In this document: positions 1-8,900 of the stretch, piece after piece
Position numbering within the stretch: position 1 is the stretch's first letter
Layout: every line of letters begins with the position of its first letter
Position numbers and translations under genes: made by a program
Assembly: GCA_964425915.1 (NCBI GenBank)
Contig: CAYROO010000002.1
Span: forward strand, 444,853-508,852
Length of the DNA stretch: 64,000 bases
Direction of reading: 5' to 3'
Source: Polycyclovorans sp964425915
GTDB lineage: Bacteria; Pseudomonadota; Gammaproteobacteria; Nevskiales; Nevskiaceae
The notes under the pieces: model-generated
The model's database searches: none
Told to the model about the DNA's origin: nothing
What the model saw: only the letters and a program-made list of their open reading frames with translations

Positions 1-683
1 TGATAGGTGTGGGACATGCCAGGGTAGATCTGACAACCGGCATTGAGGGCTGTGGCGGTGCGCCGGACTTCATCGGCTGGAATGATGTGATCACCGTCGG
101 CGCCGATCACCAGGATCGGGGTGGATGAGAGGGCCTGTCGGTCCAGTGGCGGTGGCCGCAGTAGCCGCAGCACCGTCGGAATGGACTCTGAGCGAAGCTG
201 GGCGGTCACGCGACGCGCCTGGTCTGGCGGGCAGTTCACTGAGTAGATTCCAAGCGGCGGGCTGCCCAGTCGGCTGATCCGCGACTCGATCATGACGGCC
301 AGTAGCTTGGCCAGGCTGACCGGGTCCTGCCGGGCCAACTGCAGCAGACTGCGGCCCATGCCGTCGATGGGCACGGGTGACAGCAGGACCAGTCCGCGGA
401 CGGGGGCGCGGCACGCGGCATGCAGCGCGATGAGGCCGCCCATTGAATGCCCCATGACCCATGGCGCCTCGGGCGCGGCACTGATGCGTCGGGCGCATAG
501 CGATACGCAGTCTTCGAATCGTTGGCGCTGCCGTGTCTGCCAGTCAGCACCATGGGCCGGAAACTGAAGCGCTTCGACGGCGAAGCCCTGGCCGGCGAAG
601 GCAGCCGCAAAGTTATCCGACCAGATCCAGGCGCCGCTGAGCGCGCCGGGGATCAACAGGATACCGGGCGTCACGCTATCCAC
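1..683 (-). CDS. alpha/beta hydrolase, C-terminus cut by window edge
   Basis: Serine hydrolase of the alpha/beta fold, probably a cytosolic esterase or lipase; the substrate is unknown. Translation from a GTG start gives an N-terminal PGALSG-W oxyanion-type loop, the nucleophile elbow GHSMGG (Ser about residue 80) and an acid-loop motif LVIGADGDH near residue 205. About 227 codons are present and the C-terminus, including the end of the catalytic-His loop, lies outside the window. The GTG start overlaps the end of the upstream hydrolase gene by 8 bases (GTGGATAG), which implies translational coupling in a MarR-led operon. Seen: motifs and overlap. Inferred: esterase role. Confidence 0.8.
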   Translation of the reverse strand, partial: MDSVTPGILLIPGALSGAWIWSDNFAAAFAGQGFAVEALQFPAHGADWQTRQRQRFEDCVSLCARRISAAPEAPWVMGHSMGGLIALHAACRAPVRGLVLLSPVPIDGMGRSLLQLARQDPVSLAKLLAVMIESRISRLGSPPLGIYSVNCPPDQARRVTAQLRSESIPTVLRLLRPPPLDRQALSSTPILVIGADGDHIIPADEVRRTATALNAGCQIYPGMSHTY

Positions 684-1476
684 CGAACGCTTCTGCCGTG
701 CTGCGCGACAACTCCTCAACCACGCGCTGCAAGACCCGTGGGTGCAGCCCCATGCTGATATGGGCCACATCTTCCTGGATGTAGCGCGTGCTGGCCGATG
801 CCAGTGGGTCGCGCGCGGCGGCAAAGCCCACCACCCCATCGCTGGGGCTGATGATGGCGGACACCGGGCGCAGGATGGGGCGCCGATTGCGCATGGCCAC
901 TTCGGCCTCGATCCATTCCAGATCGAGTCCGCGGCTGCGCAGGCGGTCGGCGGCGCGCGTGTACTTGGGGCCACCCTGTACCGGCGAACCGAGGGTCACC
1001 ACGTGGTCGACCACGTCGGGGTGATCGCGCGCCACCTCGCGGGCAATGGTGCCGCCGAGACTCCAACCCACCAGTGACACCGTGGTGCCCAACTGGCGTG
1101 CCCGGGCGGTGACACGCTCCGCCATCCGTTGCGCCAGAAACAGCACGCCGCCCTCGCCGCGATCAGCATGGCGGACCCCGACCTCCCAATGGATCGTTGA
1201 CGGGTCGTAGGGTTGGTCGAGCCCGGCCAGGTTGCGTCCCAGTCCCCAGCCCTCGGGACGAAAGCCATGCAGCCGCAGGTAGGTGCGCAGGGGTGCCATC
1301 GAACCGTCCCCGCCACCGAACCCGGGCAACACGGTCACGGTTCGACCCTGGCCAACCTGGGCTCGTCGCAGCCAGGGTTGCGCAAGGGTTCTGGGCAGGA
1401 CGGCGAGGTCCTTCAGGGCGCGCAGTTCGCGCCACATCAAGGCCGCGGGGGGTGGCTGCAGCTGATCGGGATTCAT
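676..1476 (-). CDS. alpha/beta hydrolase (lipase/esterase-like)
   Basis: Predicted alpha/beta hydrolase of 266 residues, likely acting on an ester or acyl substrate. The sequence shows a VLPGFGGGDGSM oxyanion-hole region near residue 50, the nucleophile elbow GWSLGG (Ser139), an acidic stretch SPSDGVV and a late His (DVAHISMG). There is no obvious signal peptide. It overlaps the preceding marR-type gene by ATGA and the following hydrolase gene by 8 bases, so the three form one tightly coupled operon. A MarR regulator over two hydrolases suggests a small-molecule or lipid response, but the inducer is unknown. Confidence 0.8.
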   Translation of the reverse strand: MNPDQLQPPPAALMWRELRALKDLAVLPRTLAQPWLRRAQVGQGRTVTVLPGFGGGDGSMAPLRTYLRLHGFRPEGWGLGRNLAGLDQPYDPSTIHWEVGVRHADRGEGGVLFLAQRMAERVTARARQLGTTVSLVGWSLGGTIAREVARDHPDVVDHVVTLGSPVQGGPKYTRAADRLRSRGLDLEWIEAEVAMRNRRPILRPVSAIISPSDGVVGFAAARDPLASASTRYIQEDVAHISMGLHPRVLQRVVEELSRSTAEAFGG

Positions 1477-1994
1477 GCCTGGGTACCGGTGGGTGGGGTG
1501 TGGATGTCGGCGGCGCCGAGCAGCGGGGTCAGGTCCATCGCCTTCAGGTGCTGGGTCATGCGGCGCATGGTGTTACCGACCATGGCCACGGTCGGGTCAT
1601 CAAACGGCGACAGTTGTGCTTCGATGAATGCGGCAGCCGCCGCCGATGCCCTCTGCAGCAGCGCTGCCCCCTGGGGCGTGAGCTGACACACCAGGGCACG
1701 ACCATCGCCCGTGTGCGCCGCCCGCCGCAGCAGGCCTTGCGCCTCCAGGCGCTTGAGAATGCCGGTGATGTTGCCGCGGGTGACCAGCAGGCGTTCGGCG
1801 ACCGTGCTGGGCAGGGCCTCCGGCTGCAGCGCCGAGACCGCCGACAACACATCGAATTGGGGGATGGTGAGACCGAAGTGCCCCAGCATTTCGGCGTAGC
1901 GCCGGGTGCAGGTCTGATAGGCGGTGACGACCTGTTTCCATGCGTCGCGTCGAGGGTTCATCAGTGTGTTATCCAGGGAGAATGGTTTAACCAT
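1473..1994 (-). CDS. MarR family transcriptional regulator
   Basis: Winged-helix DNA-binding regulator of 173 residues, normally a ligand-released dimeric repressor. The central region (about residues 35-125) has the MarR layout: FGLTIPQFDVLSAVS, then the recognition segment RLLVTRGNITGILKRLEAQGLL, then the wing HTGDGRALVCQLTPQG. It is first in an operon with two alpha/beta hydrolases (4-base overlap) and is transcribed away from a TetR gene. The start ATG lies inside the perfect palindrome ATGGTTTAACCAT, and a second palindrome, TCAATATAATTGA, sits just upstream; either could be its own operator. Confidence 0.88.
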   Translation of the reverse strand: MVKPFSLDNTLMNPRRDAWKQVVTAYQTCTRRYAEMLGHFGLTIPQFDVLSAVSALQPEALPSTVAERLLVTRGNITGILKRLEAQGLLRRAAHTGDGRALVCQLTPQGAALLQRASAAAAAFIEAQLSPFDDPTVAMVGNTMRRMTQHLKAMDLTPLLGAADIHTPPTGTQA

Positions 1995-2010
1995 AAATCA
2001 ATATAATTGA
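1982..2010. promoter_or_regulatory. palindromes and promoter elements between marR-type and tetR-type genes
   Basis: Two short palindromes occupy the start of the marR-type gene: ATGGTTTAACCAT at 1982-1994, covering the start codon, and TCAATATAATTGA at 1998-2010. A TATAAT hexamer (2002-2007) on the plus strand could be the -10 of the divergent tetR promoter. The local base composition is AT-rich compared with the surrounding genes. MarR proteins commonly bind such short inverted repeats. That these are its operators is inference. Confidence 0.45.
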
Positions 2011-2038
2011 AGCATCAACTATAAAGGAGGAGGGATAG

Positions 2039-2785
2039 GTGTCCCGTCGACTTCCGCTGGTGGGCGAAAGTCAGAGTGTTGACACTGTTACGTTAACAGC
2101 GTCAACATCAGGTATGGCCCGAAAGAAAACCACCGAAGCGGTGCGTGACCGCAAGCGCGAGGCGATCGTCGACGCGGCGATGGCGCTGTTCGAGAACGAA
2201 GGCGGCATGGACGCACTGAGCTTCCGCCGTCTGGCGGCGCAGCTATCGCTGAGCTACTCGGCCCCGTATCGCTACTTTGCCAACAAGGAAGCACTGATCA
2301 ACGCCATGCGGGCGCGGGCCTATCGCTGGATCGAGGGGGTCATGCTTGAGGCCATCGCCGGGGTCGACGATCCCGAGGCGCAGTTGGAGGCGCTGGCGGC
2401 CGCCTATATCGGCGCCGGAATTGCCCAGCCCGATCGCTATGCGCTGATGTTCTTCCGGGTGGAGGACCCCAGCGCCACCCACCGTTCGCTGGAGCTGCGC
2501 GCCGCCAAGCACGATGCACTCGACGTCTGCACCCGGGTGATCGCCGCCGGGCAAGCGGCCGGCTGCATGCCGACGCGCCTGGATCCGCTGACCGCAAGCC
2601 ACCTGTTCTGGACCGCGGCCCATGGCCTGGTGTCGCTGCAGGTGGCGGGACAGTTCGAGATGGGCCGCAACACCGAGATTCTGGTCCCCACTTTGATTGG
2701 CGTGCTGCGCGCCGGCGTGGATCACTTCACCGCCCGCGCGTCGCAGCACGCCGAGCCTGTTGAGGAGGTACGCCACCATGGCTGA
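2039..2785 (+). CDS. TetR family transcriptional regulator
   Basis: Ligand-responsive repressor. The HTH lies in the first ~50 residues after the ATG at 2114 (KREAIVDAAMALFENEGG ... LSFRRLAAQLSLSYSAPYRYFANKEAL), followed by a helical ligand domain. Two starts are possible. The GTG at 2039 follows a strong Shine-Dalgarno AAAGGAGGAGG and gives 248 residues with a 25-residue non-conserved leader. The ATG at 2114 gives the normal compact TetR N-terminus and leaves a 31-bp palindrome upstream of the gene. I list the long form because of its ribosome site, but the short form is equally plausible. The stop overlaps the next gene by 8 bases, so it heads the PF10118/StyC-family operon. Confidence 0.87.
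   Translation: MSRRLPLVGESQSVDTVTLTASTSGMARKKTTEAVRDRKREAIVDAAMALFENEGGMDALSFRRLAAQLSLSYSAPYRYFANKEALINAMRARAYRWIEGVMLEAIAGVDDPEAQLEALAAAYIGAGIAQPDRYALMFFRVEDPSATHRSLELRAAKHDALDVCTRVIAAGQAAGCMPTRLDPLTASHLFWTAAHGLVSLQVAGQFEMGRNTEILVPTLIGVLRAGVDHFTARASQHAEPVEEVRHHG
2077..2107. promoter_or_regulatory. 31-bp near-perfect palindrome, candidate TetR operator
   Basis: Arms TGTTGACACTGTTA and TAACAGCGTCAACA match as inverted repeats at 13 of 14 positions, separated by CGT. The site ends 6 bases before the ATG at 2114 and contains a TTGACA hexamer. Its length and symmetry fit a TetR dimer or pair-of-dimers operator for autoregulation. If translation really begins at the GTG at 2039, the palindrome is inside the coding sequence. 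Confidence 0.7.
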
Positions 2786-3692
2786 GACCCGCCCGGAACC
2801 GCTGCCGATTCCGCGTCAGATCGCGTTCGCGTTTCCCGAGGATCTGGACCCCTGCTGGAAGCCGGGGGACCCCGAGTTCTGCGCGATGGTCAATGGCGCT
2901 TCACTGACCATGCCCTATCTGGAGCCTTTCCTGATCCGCACCGTACGTGAAGCGATGGCGCTGATCCGCGACCCGCAGGTGCGTGATGCGGCGCGCGCCT
3001 TCAATACGCAGGAGCAGTTTCATTATCAGGCGCATCGCCGCTTCAATGAATTGGTGAAATCCCGCGGCTATCCGGAACTGGCGGATTTGGAAGACCGCAT
3101 GAAAGCCGCCTATGCGCGCCTGGGGCAGCGCTCGCTGCGCACACGTCTGGCCTACACCGCCGGCTTCGAAGCCATGACCATGGGGGTGACCCGCTGGCTC
3201 ATCCACAACCGGGTGCGCCTGTTCGGGGGCAGCGACAGCCGCGTTGCCTCGTTCATCCTCTGGCACTTTGTCGAGGAGGCGGAGCACAAGTGCGTCGCCT
3301 ATGACGTCTATCAGGACGTTTGTGGCGGCGGCCTCATGGGCTATCTGGCGCGTGCGGTGGGGGTATTCCACGGTGCCCTCGATGTCATGTTCGCCTCGAT
3401 GCGCGGCTACAAGGTCATCCTCAAGAAGGACGGTCGCTGGCGTGACCTTGGGTCGCGTCTGCGCCTGGCGCGGCACCTCGGCAGCTTTGTACGCACGGTG
3501 GCACCGTACCTGCTGCGTGCGGCCCTACCCGGGCACACGCCGCGGCGCGAGCAAGAGCCGCAGTGGGTGTACGACTGGATCGCCGCCTACCAGGATGCAC
3601 CGCCGGGTTATGTGCCGCTGGTGGACACCCATAGCGACACCCTGCCCGTGCCTTTCGAGCAGGTGCCCGCAGCGAGCGGTGCCCGCGCATGA
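2778..3692 (+). CDS. PF10118-type predicted metal-dependent hydrolase
   Basis: Member of the 'predicted metal-dependent hydrolase' family (PF10118), whose reaction is not established. It has 304 residues. Conserved metal-ligand-like motifs are visible: NTQEQFHYQAHRRFNE near residue 75 and WHFVEEAEHKCVAYDVY near residue 165, an E/H spacing like that of helical ferritin-type metal sites. There is no signal peptide. The ATG is preceded by GAGGAGG and overlaps the tetR stop; the stop overlaps the next gene by ATGA. A second, diverged copy lies at 54801-55718. In proteobacteria this family is often found near lipid- or steroid-catabolic genes. Confidence 0.85.
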   Translation: MAETRPEPLPIPRQIAFAFPEDLDPCWKPGDPEFCAMVNGASLTMPYLEPFLIRTVREAMALIRDPQVRDAARAFNTQEQFHYQAHRRFNELVKSRGYPELADLEDRMKAAYARLGQRSLRTRLAYTAGFEAMTMGVTRWLIHNRVRLFGGSDSRVASFILWHFVEEAEHKCVAYDVYQDVCGGGLMGYLARAVGVFHGALDVMFASMRGYKVILKKDGRWRDLGSRLRLARHLGSFVRTVAPYLLRAALPGHTPRREQEPQWVYDWIAAYQDAPPGYVPLVDTHSDTLPVPFEQVPAASGARA

Positions 3693-4174
3693 GCTTGCCG
3701 GCGGAACTGGCCCCCCTCCGGCGACGGCTGATCGGGCACGGGGCCCTGATGATTTTCGTCGGCGGTGTCATCGGCTTCGGCTTTCTGTTCTTCCTGATGG
3801 GGGAGGTCAGCCTTTGGCCGATTCCCGGCCGCATCGACTACCAGATGCCCGGCACCTACGACGCCTGGCGCATGGCGCACATGGAAGCCATCGTCAACGG
3901 CGCCCTGCTGTGGATCGTGGCGGCCGTACTGCAGCACCTGCCCTTCACGGCGGTGGGATGTCGGCGCGCGGTGTCCGGCATGCTGGTGATCACCTGGTCC
4001 ATCGTCATCGCTTCCGCCTTTGATCCGCTGTTCCCCGACAGCCGCGGCCTTGCCGCCAGTGACTCCCTGACCAACAACATCGCCTTCGGCTTGTTCTACA
4101 TCGGGGTGGTCGGGGTGATGATCCTGATGGCGGTGATCGCCTACAAAGCGCTGTGGGCGAAGGCGCCGGAGTAG
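3689..4174 (+). CDS. styrene oxide isomerase (StyC)-family membrane protein, copy 1
   Basis: Integral membrane protein of 161 residues with four predicted helices. From memory it aligns along its length with styrene oxide isomerase StyC: GHGALMIF near residue 16, the PG..DAW..AH segment, and RGL near residue 119. StyC is a haem-b enzyme that isomerises epoxides to aldehydes (Meinwald rearrangement). The haem-ligand His (StyC His58) corresponds to His64 and the active-site Asn (Asn64) to Asn70. The position of StyC Tyr103 is Ala110 in an ungapped alignment, so the same chemistry is not assured. It starts inside the upstream stop (ATGA). Confidence 0.72.
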   Translation: MSLPAELAPLRRRLIGHGALMIFVGGVIGFGFLFFLMGEVSLWPIPGRIDYQMPGTYDAWRMAHMEAIVNGALLWIVAAVLQHLPFTAVGCRRAVSGMLVITWSIVIASAFDPLFPDSRGLAASDSLTNNIAFGLFYIGVVGVMILMAVIAYKALWAKAPE

Positions 4175-4178
4175 CCGC

Positions 4179-4697
4179 GTGATCGCAGACAACGAAGCGC
4201 TGACGGCGCTACAGCGAGGACGCCTGCGCTTGATTCAGCAGGGCGCGATCATCGCGGTCATTGGCCTGCTGTCCGGATTCGGTCTGGTATTCGCCATTCT
4301 CGATGCCGTTCACGTCTGGCCCTTCACGCTACCCTTTGACGGCGCGATTCCGGGCAGCGAGCACGGCTGGCGGGTGGCGCACGTGGCCGGGGTGATGAAC
4401 GGCATGTTGATGATTCTGGTGGGGCTGGCGCTGCTGCCGACACGGCCCTCGGCGCGGGCCCAGCCGTGGATGGTGTGGGGCATGGTCTACACCGGCTGGG
4501 GCAATACCGTGTTCTTCCACTGCGCCAACCTGTCCAGCAACCGGGGGCTGTCGGCTGGCGCCACCCGACTGGGCGATGCCGATCTGCTGGGGGCCGTGGG
4601 TTACCTGATCGGCGCCAGCACCATTCCCTTCACGATCATTGCGCTGGGTCTGCTGGCGCTGACGGCCACGGCGCGGCTGAGGCTGCCGTTGTCCTAG
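4179..4697 (+). CDS. styrene oxide isomerase (StyC)-family membrane protein, copy 2
   Basis: Integral membrane protein of 172 residues, GTG start 4 bases after the preceding stop. It is a diverged paralogue of the preceding gene and closer to StyC in its second half (GWGN near residue 107, then SSNRGLSAG). The StyC haem-ligand His corresponds to His68 and the active-site Asn to Asn74; Tyr103 is replaced by Phe113. Tandem copies suggest a hetero-oligomer, possibly with haem held between subunits as in StyC (known family feature). The substrate is unknown; an epoxide or other oxidised lipid is inference. The gene ends in a 4-base convergent overlap (CTAG) with the epimerase gene. Confidence 0.74.
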   Translation: MIADNEALTALQRGRLRLIQQGAIIAVIGLLSGFGLVFAILDAVHVWPFTLPFDGAIPGSEHGWRVAHVAGVMNGMLMILVGLALLPTRPSARAQPWMVWGMVYTGWGNTVFFHCANLSSNRGLSAGATRLGDADLLGAVGYLIGASTIPFTIIALGLLALTATARLRLPLS

Positions 4698-5611
4698 CCG
4701 GCGCTTGCGGCCAAGCCATCCTGCAGGCGGGTAATCGGGAAGTCGGGGAACCGCTGCTGAAACTTGTCGGAAACGAAGAGGTTGTCCACGCGATAGCGCG
4801 GAAGCAACTCGGCAGCATCCCGTAGCTGCGCATCGAACAGTCCGGCCAACCGGAGCTGCCAGGCCTTGACCACCGAATAGCGGCCGTCGCCACCGAACAC
4901 CGAGCTGGCCAGTGCAACGAATTCTCGATAGGTCAGACGCTGGTCATCGCAGGGCAGGTGCCAGGTCTGACCGTAGGCGTCCGCCGCATTGCCCAGCCAT
5001 GCCATCGCGCGGGCGGCATCCGGGGTATAGATCAGCGTCCGCAGCGTGTCGTCGCGCAGCATCACGCGCGGCCGCTGTCCCTGCCGCAGGCGATCGAGGA
5101 TGGAGCGGTTGGTGATGCTTTGGGTCTCACCGGGGCCGTAAAACTCCGGGGCTCGACAGATCAGTGCCTGCACGCGTCCTTGCCCCATGGCATGGAGCAA
5201 ATCGCGGGCGATGGCGGCGCGCACCCGACCCTTGGCGCCGTGCGGCTGGAACGGCGTGTCCTCAGTTTGCGCTGCCGCGGTTTGCGGATACATATAGGTG
5301 TTGTCGAAGAACACCAGCCGGGCGCCCTCGGCCGCACAAGCGTCGATGACGTTTCGCATGATCGGCGGCCACTGCCTTTGCCACAGGCGCGTGTCCATGG
5401 GCAGTCCGGCCGTCAGATACACCGTCTCGGCACCCGTCACGGCGTGCCGCGTTTGCGCCGCGTCGAGCAGATCAGCGCTGAGCAGCTGGTCATGGTCATG
5501 GATTTTCTGCGGTCGACGGCTGACCAGCCTGAGCGGCCGTGCGAAATCGCGCTGCAGGCTCACCGCCAGGTTGCGTCCGATCGGGCCATTGGCACCAAGA
5601 ATGACATCCAT
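4694..5611 (-). CDS. NAD(P)-dependent epimerase/dehydratase family protein
   Basis: Extended-SDR sugar-nucleotide-epimerase-like protein of 305 residues. The N-terminus begins directly with the Rossmann motif MDVILGANGPIG, which fixes the start at the ATG whose complement is at 5609-5611 rather than the longer open frame. Further motifs are AETVYLTAGLP, FFDNTYMYP (Tyr in the usual substrate loop), CRAPEFYGPG and RTLIYTPDAARAM. This type usually acts on a nucleotide-activated or lipid-linked alcohol/ketone, but the substrate is unknown. It stands alone between the StyC-family pair (convergent) and the histidine kinase gene (divergent). Confidence 0.8.
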   Translation of the reverse strand: MDVILGANGPIGRNLAVSLQRDFARPLRLVSRRPQKIHDHDQLLSADLLDAAQTRHAVTGAETVYLTAGLPMDTRLWQRQWPPIMRNVIDACAAEGARLVFFDNTYMYPQTAAAQTEDTPFQPHGAKGRVRAAIARDLLHAMGQGRVQALICRAPEFYGPGETQSITNRSILDRLRQGQRPRVMLRDDTLRTLIYTPDAARAMAWLGNAADAYGQTWHLPCDDQRLTYREFVALASSVFGGDGRYSVVKAWQLRLAGLFDAQLRDAAELLPRYRVDNLFVSDKFQQRFPDFPITRLQDGLAASAG

Positions 5612-5908
5612 CAGTGCGGCGCTCCCACGGCCAATGCCGTCTCCGATCCGAGTGTGCCGACCCGTTCTTGGGGGACATCGGGCGATCAGCATACCAAGCG
5701 CGTCGTCACACACGTGGATGCCGTGCAGGTGGCAGGCACCAGGGCGGCATGGGACAAGCGGTGCCCAGAATCTGACCGGTGGCAACCGCGTGCCAGCGGG
5801 TTCCACTCAATACATCTGTTGGGGTGCCGATAACCGAAGGGTCCGCAGTGACGTGCTGGCATCGACCTGCCGCGCGCCTGGTCAGCGCGATGTACATCGA
5901 AATGGATC
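5612..5908. other. divergent intergenic region between epimerase and kinase genes
   Basis: About 297 bases of ordinary GC-rich DNA between divergently transcribed genes. No convincing ORF, hairpin terminator or long palindrome is visible. It must hold the promoters of both flanking genes, but I cannot place -35/-10 elements with confidence. The kinase start at 5909 has no strong Shine-Dalgarno sequence. Confidence 0.5.
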
Positions 5909-8900
5909 ATGGTTGCCCCGTTACTCCGTCAGCGCTTGCACTGGGTATCCCTCGCTGTCGCCGCACTCGTGTGCTGTGGCTTCCTGGTGGCGGCAATCGC
6001 CTTTCGTGAGCATGGCCGTGAGCTGGCGCGCGTGGCACAGCGGATTCAGGAGAGCGCGCGCGAGGCGGCACGAATCGAGCAGGAAGCGGTGGAGTTCCGT
6101 CGCCGCAGTGCCCTATTTCTTGCCAAGACCCCGCCGCCGAGCGGTATTGCACGTGCAGACAGTGGTGCCGGATACGACCGCGAGGGACGTTCCTCGCGTG
6201 ATCAGTGGATCGATCGCCTCGAGACCATCTTCGTGGCCTACCTGGAGGCCAACCCGGAAGTCTTTCAGCTGCGGTTGATCGGCCGGCCGGACGGTGGACG
6301 CGAAGTTGTTCGAATCGAGCGGGCTGCTGACGGCACCATCAGGCGGGTCGCCGGGCCCGATCTTCAGCGCAAGGGCCATCGTGACTATGTTCAGCAGTCC
6401 TTCGCACTGAAAGCGGGGGAGGTGTACGTCTCCGATGTCAGCCTCAATCAGGAACACGGCTGGGTTGAGCAGCCTTACCGGCCAACGGCACGACTTGCCA
6501 CGCCGGTCAGCAATGCCGAGGGCGAGAACGTCGGCCTTGTCGTGGTCAATATCGACAAGCGCGAGCGGTTCGGGCGCTGGCGGTCCGTCATTCCCGAACA
6601 GGCCTCCTTGTTTGTGGTCGATCAGGACGGCAATTTCATCGTCCACCCGGATAGCAGCAAGACGTTTGGCGCGGATCTGGGGATGCCCTTCGGTTGGGCC
6701 GATGAGTTCACGCCAGCGTCGGGAGTGATGACCGGCGATGGGCTGACCACATGGCGCCGATCGGATGGGCTGTACCACGTGGCTGAATTCCAGCTACGCA
6801 GGCAGTCGAATGATCCATCGCGCTACCTCAGTTTTCGCGTGGCCATGCCCGATACGGTCGTCGTTGCAGCCGACTGGGCGCGAATATGGCGACTCGCACT
6901 GCTGCTATTGGGAACCGCGGGTTTAGTGACAGCGGTGGCCACCCTGTACCTGCGCCGACGTGCCGAGGGTGTTGCGCACCAGCAACGGCTGGCCTCCATC
7001 GTCGAGAACTCCAATGACGCCATCATGGCCAAGGACCTGAATGGCGTCATCATCAGCTGGAACGCTGCGGCGGAGCGCATCTTCGGCTACCCGGCATCCG
7101 AGATGATTGGCCGGGTATTGGCCGATTGGCTGATCCCACCGGAACGAAAGGCGGAGGAGGCCTACATTCTGGATTCAGTCCGTCGCGGCGAGACCATTGA
7201 TCACTTCGAGACGCAGCGCTGCCATCGTGACGGGCATCTTATTGACGTCTCGGTGACGGTATCACCGACGCGTGACGCCGAGGGTCGCATCGTCGGTGCG
7301 GCCAAGATCGTACGCGATATCACAACGGTCAAGCGCCAAGAGGCCGAGCTTCGCCAGGCACTGATATCGGTTCGAAACAACGCTTCGCGCTGGCGCCAGC
7401 TTGCCAATTCCATGCCCCAGCTGGTCTGGACCTGCACCGCCGATGGCCAATGTGACTTCTTGAGCGAGCAATGGCTGCACTACACGGGCATCTCCGAGCA
7501 GGAACAGCTGGGCAGCGCTTGGCTGGAGCAGGTGCACCCTGATGATCAGGAGCGGCTCTCCGCGAGCTGGCAACGGGCTGTGGAGACGCGCAGCCTCTTC
7601 AATATCGAGTTCCGAATTCGTCGTCACGATGGCGCCTATCGCTGGTTCGATACGCGTGCTGTGCCGCTGGTCGACCCGGAAAGCGGGGCTATCCTGCGTT
7701 GGATCGGCAGCAACACCGATATCGAGGAACGCAAACAGGCTGAGGAGTCCATTCGTGCATTGAATGCCTCGCTCGAACTGCAGGTCGCCGAACGGACACA
7801 GCGCCTGCAGTCGGCGATGGCCTTGCAGACGGCCATCCTCGCTGAAGCGGCCTACTCGATTATCTCCACCGAGGTCGACGGCACCATCAATGGCTTCAAC
7901 CGGGCGGCGGAGCGAATGCTCGGATATCGCGCCGAGGAGGTGATGGGGCAAATCACACCCGCGATTCTCCACGACCCTGCAGAGGTCAGGGCCCGCGCGG
8001 AAGCGCTTAGTCAGGAGTTGGGTGAGCCTATCGAGGCAGGTTTCGAGGTGTTTGTTGCGAAGGCGCGACGGGGGATCGCCGAGATTCGCGAGTGGACCTA
8101 TATCGACCGTGCCGGACGACGCATCCCGGTGCTGCTATCGGTCACCGCCTTGCTGGATGAGCAGCAGCAACTGATCGGGTTCGTTGGCATGGCGATGGAC
8201 TTGACCGAGCGACGGGCGCAGGAGCAGCAGTTGCGCGACAACGACCGCTTTCTGCGGGCATTGACCGACAACATCCCCGGCATGGTCGGTTACTGGGATC
8301 GTGATCAGCGGTGTCGATACGCGAATCGCGCCTATGTCGATTGGTTCGGCAAGACGCCCGAGCAGATGCAGGGGGTGTCGTTGTCGGAGCTGTTGGGCCC
8401 TGAGCTTTATGCCCTCAACCTCCGCTACGTCGAAGGGGCCCTGAGCGGGCAAACCCAACGATTCGAGCGCTCATTGCAGCGAGCAGACGGGCGGGCCGGC
8501 CACACCTGGGCTCACTACATTCCCGACATCGACGGCGAAGAGGTTCGCGGCTTCTACGTCGTGGTCACCGATGTCACCGAGCTCAAGCATGCACAACTGC
8601 AGCTGGAAGCACTGAACACATCATTGGTTCAGAGAACCGAGGAGGCCGAAGCCGCCACCCAGGCAAAAAGCCAGTTTCTGGCCAACATGAGCCACGAAAT
8701 CCGAACGCCGATGAATGCGGTGCTCGGTGCCATGCAGCTGTTGCAGCGCACGCGGTTGGATATTGTTCAGGCCGACTATGTGCGTCGCGCTGATGCCGCT
8801 GCGCGGGCCTTGCTCACGATTCTCAACGATATCCTGGATTTGTCCAAGATCGAGGCTGAGCATATGACCCTCGATACACACCCGTTCCGGCTCGATACGA

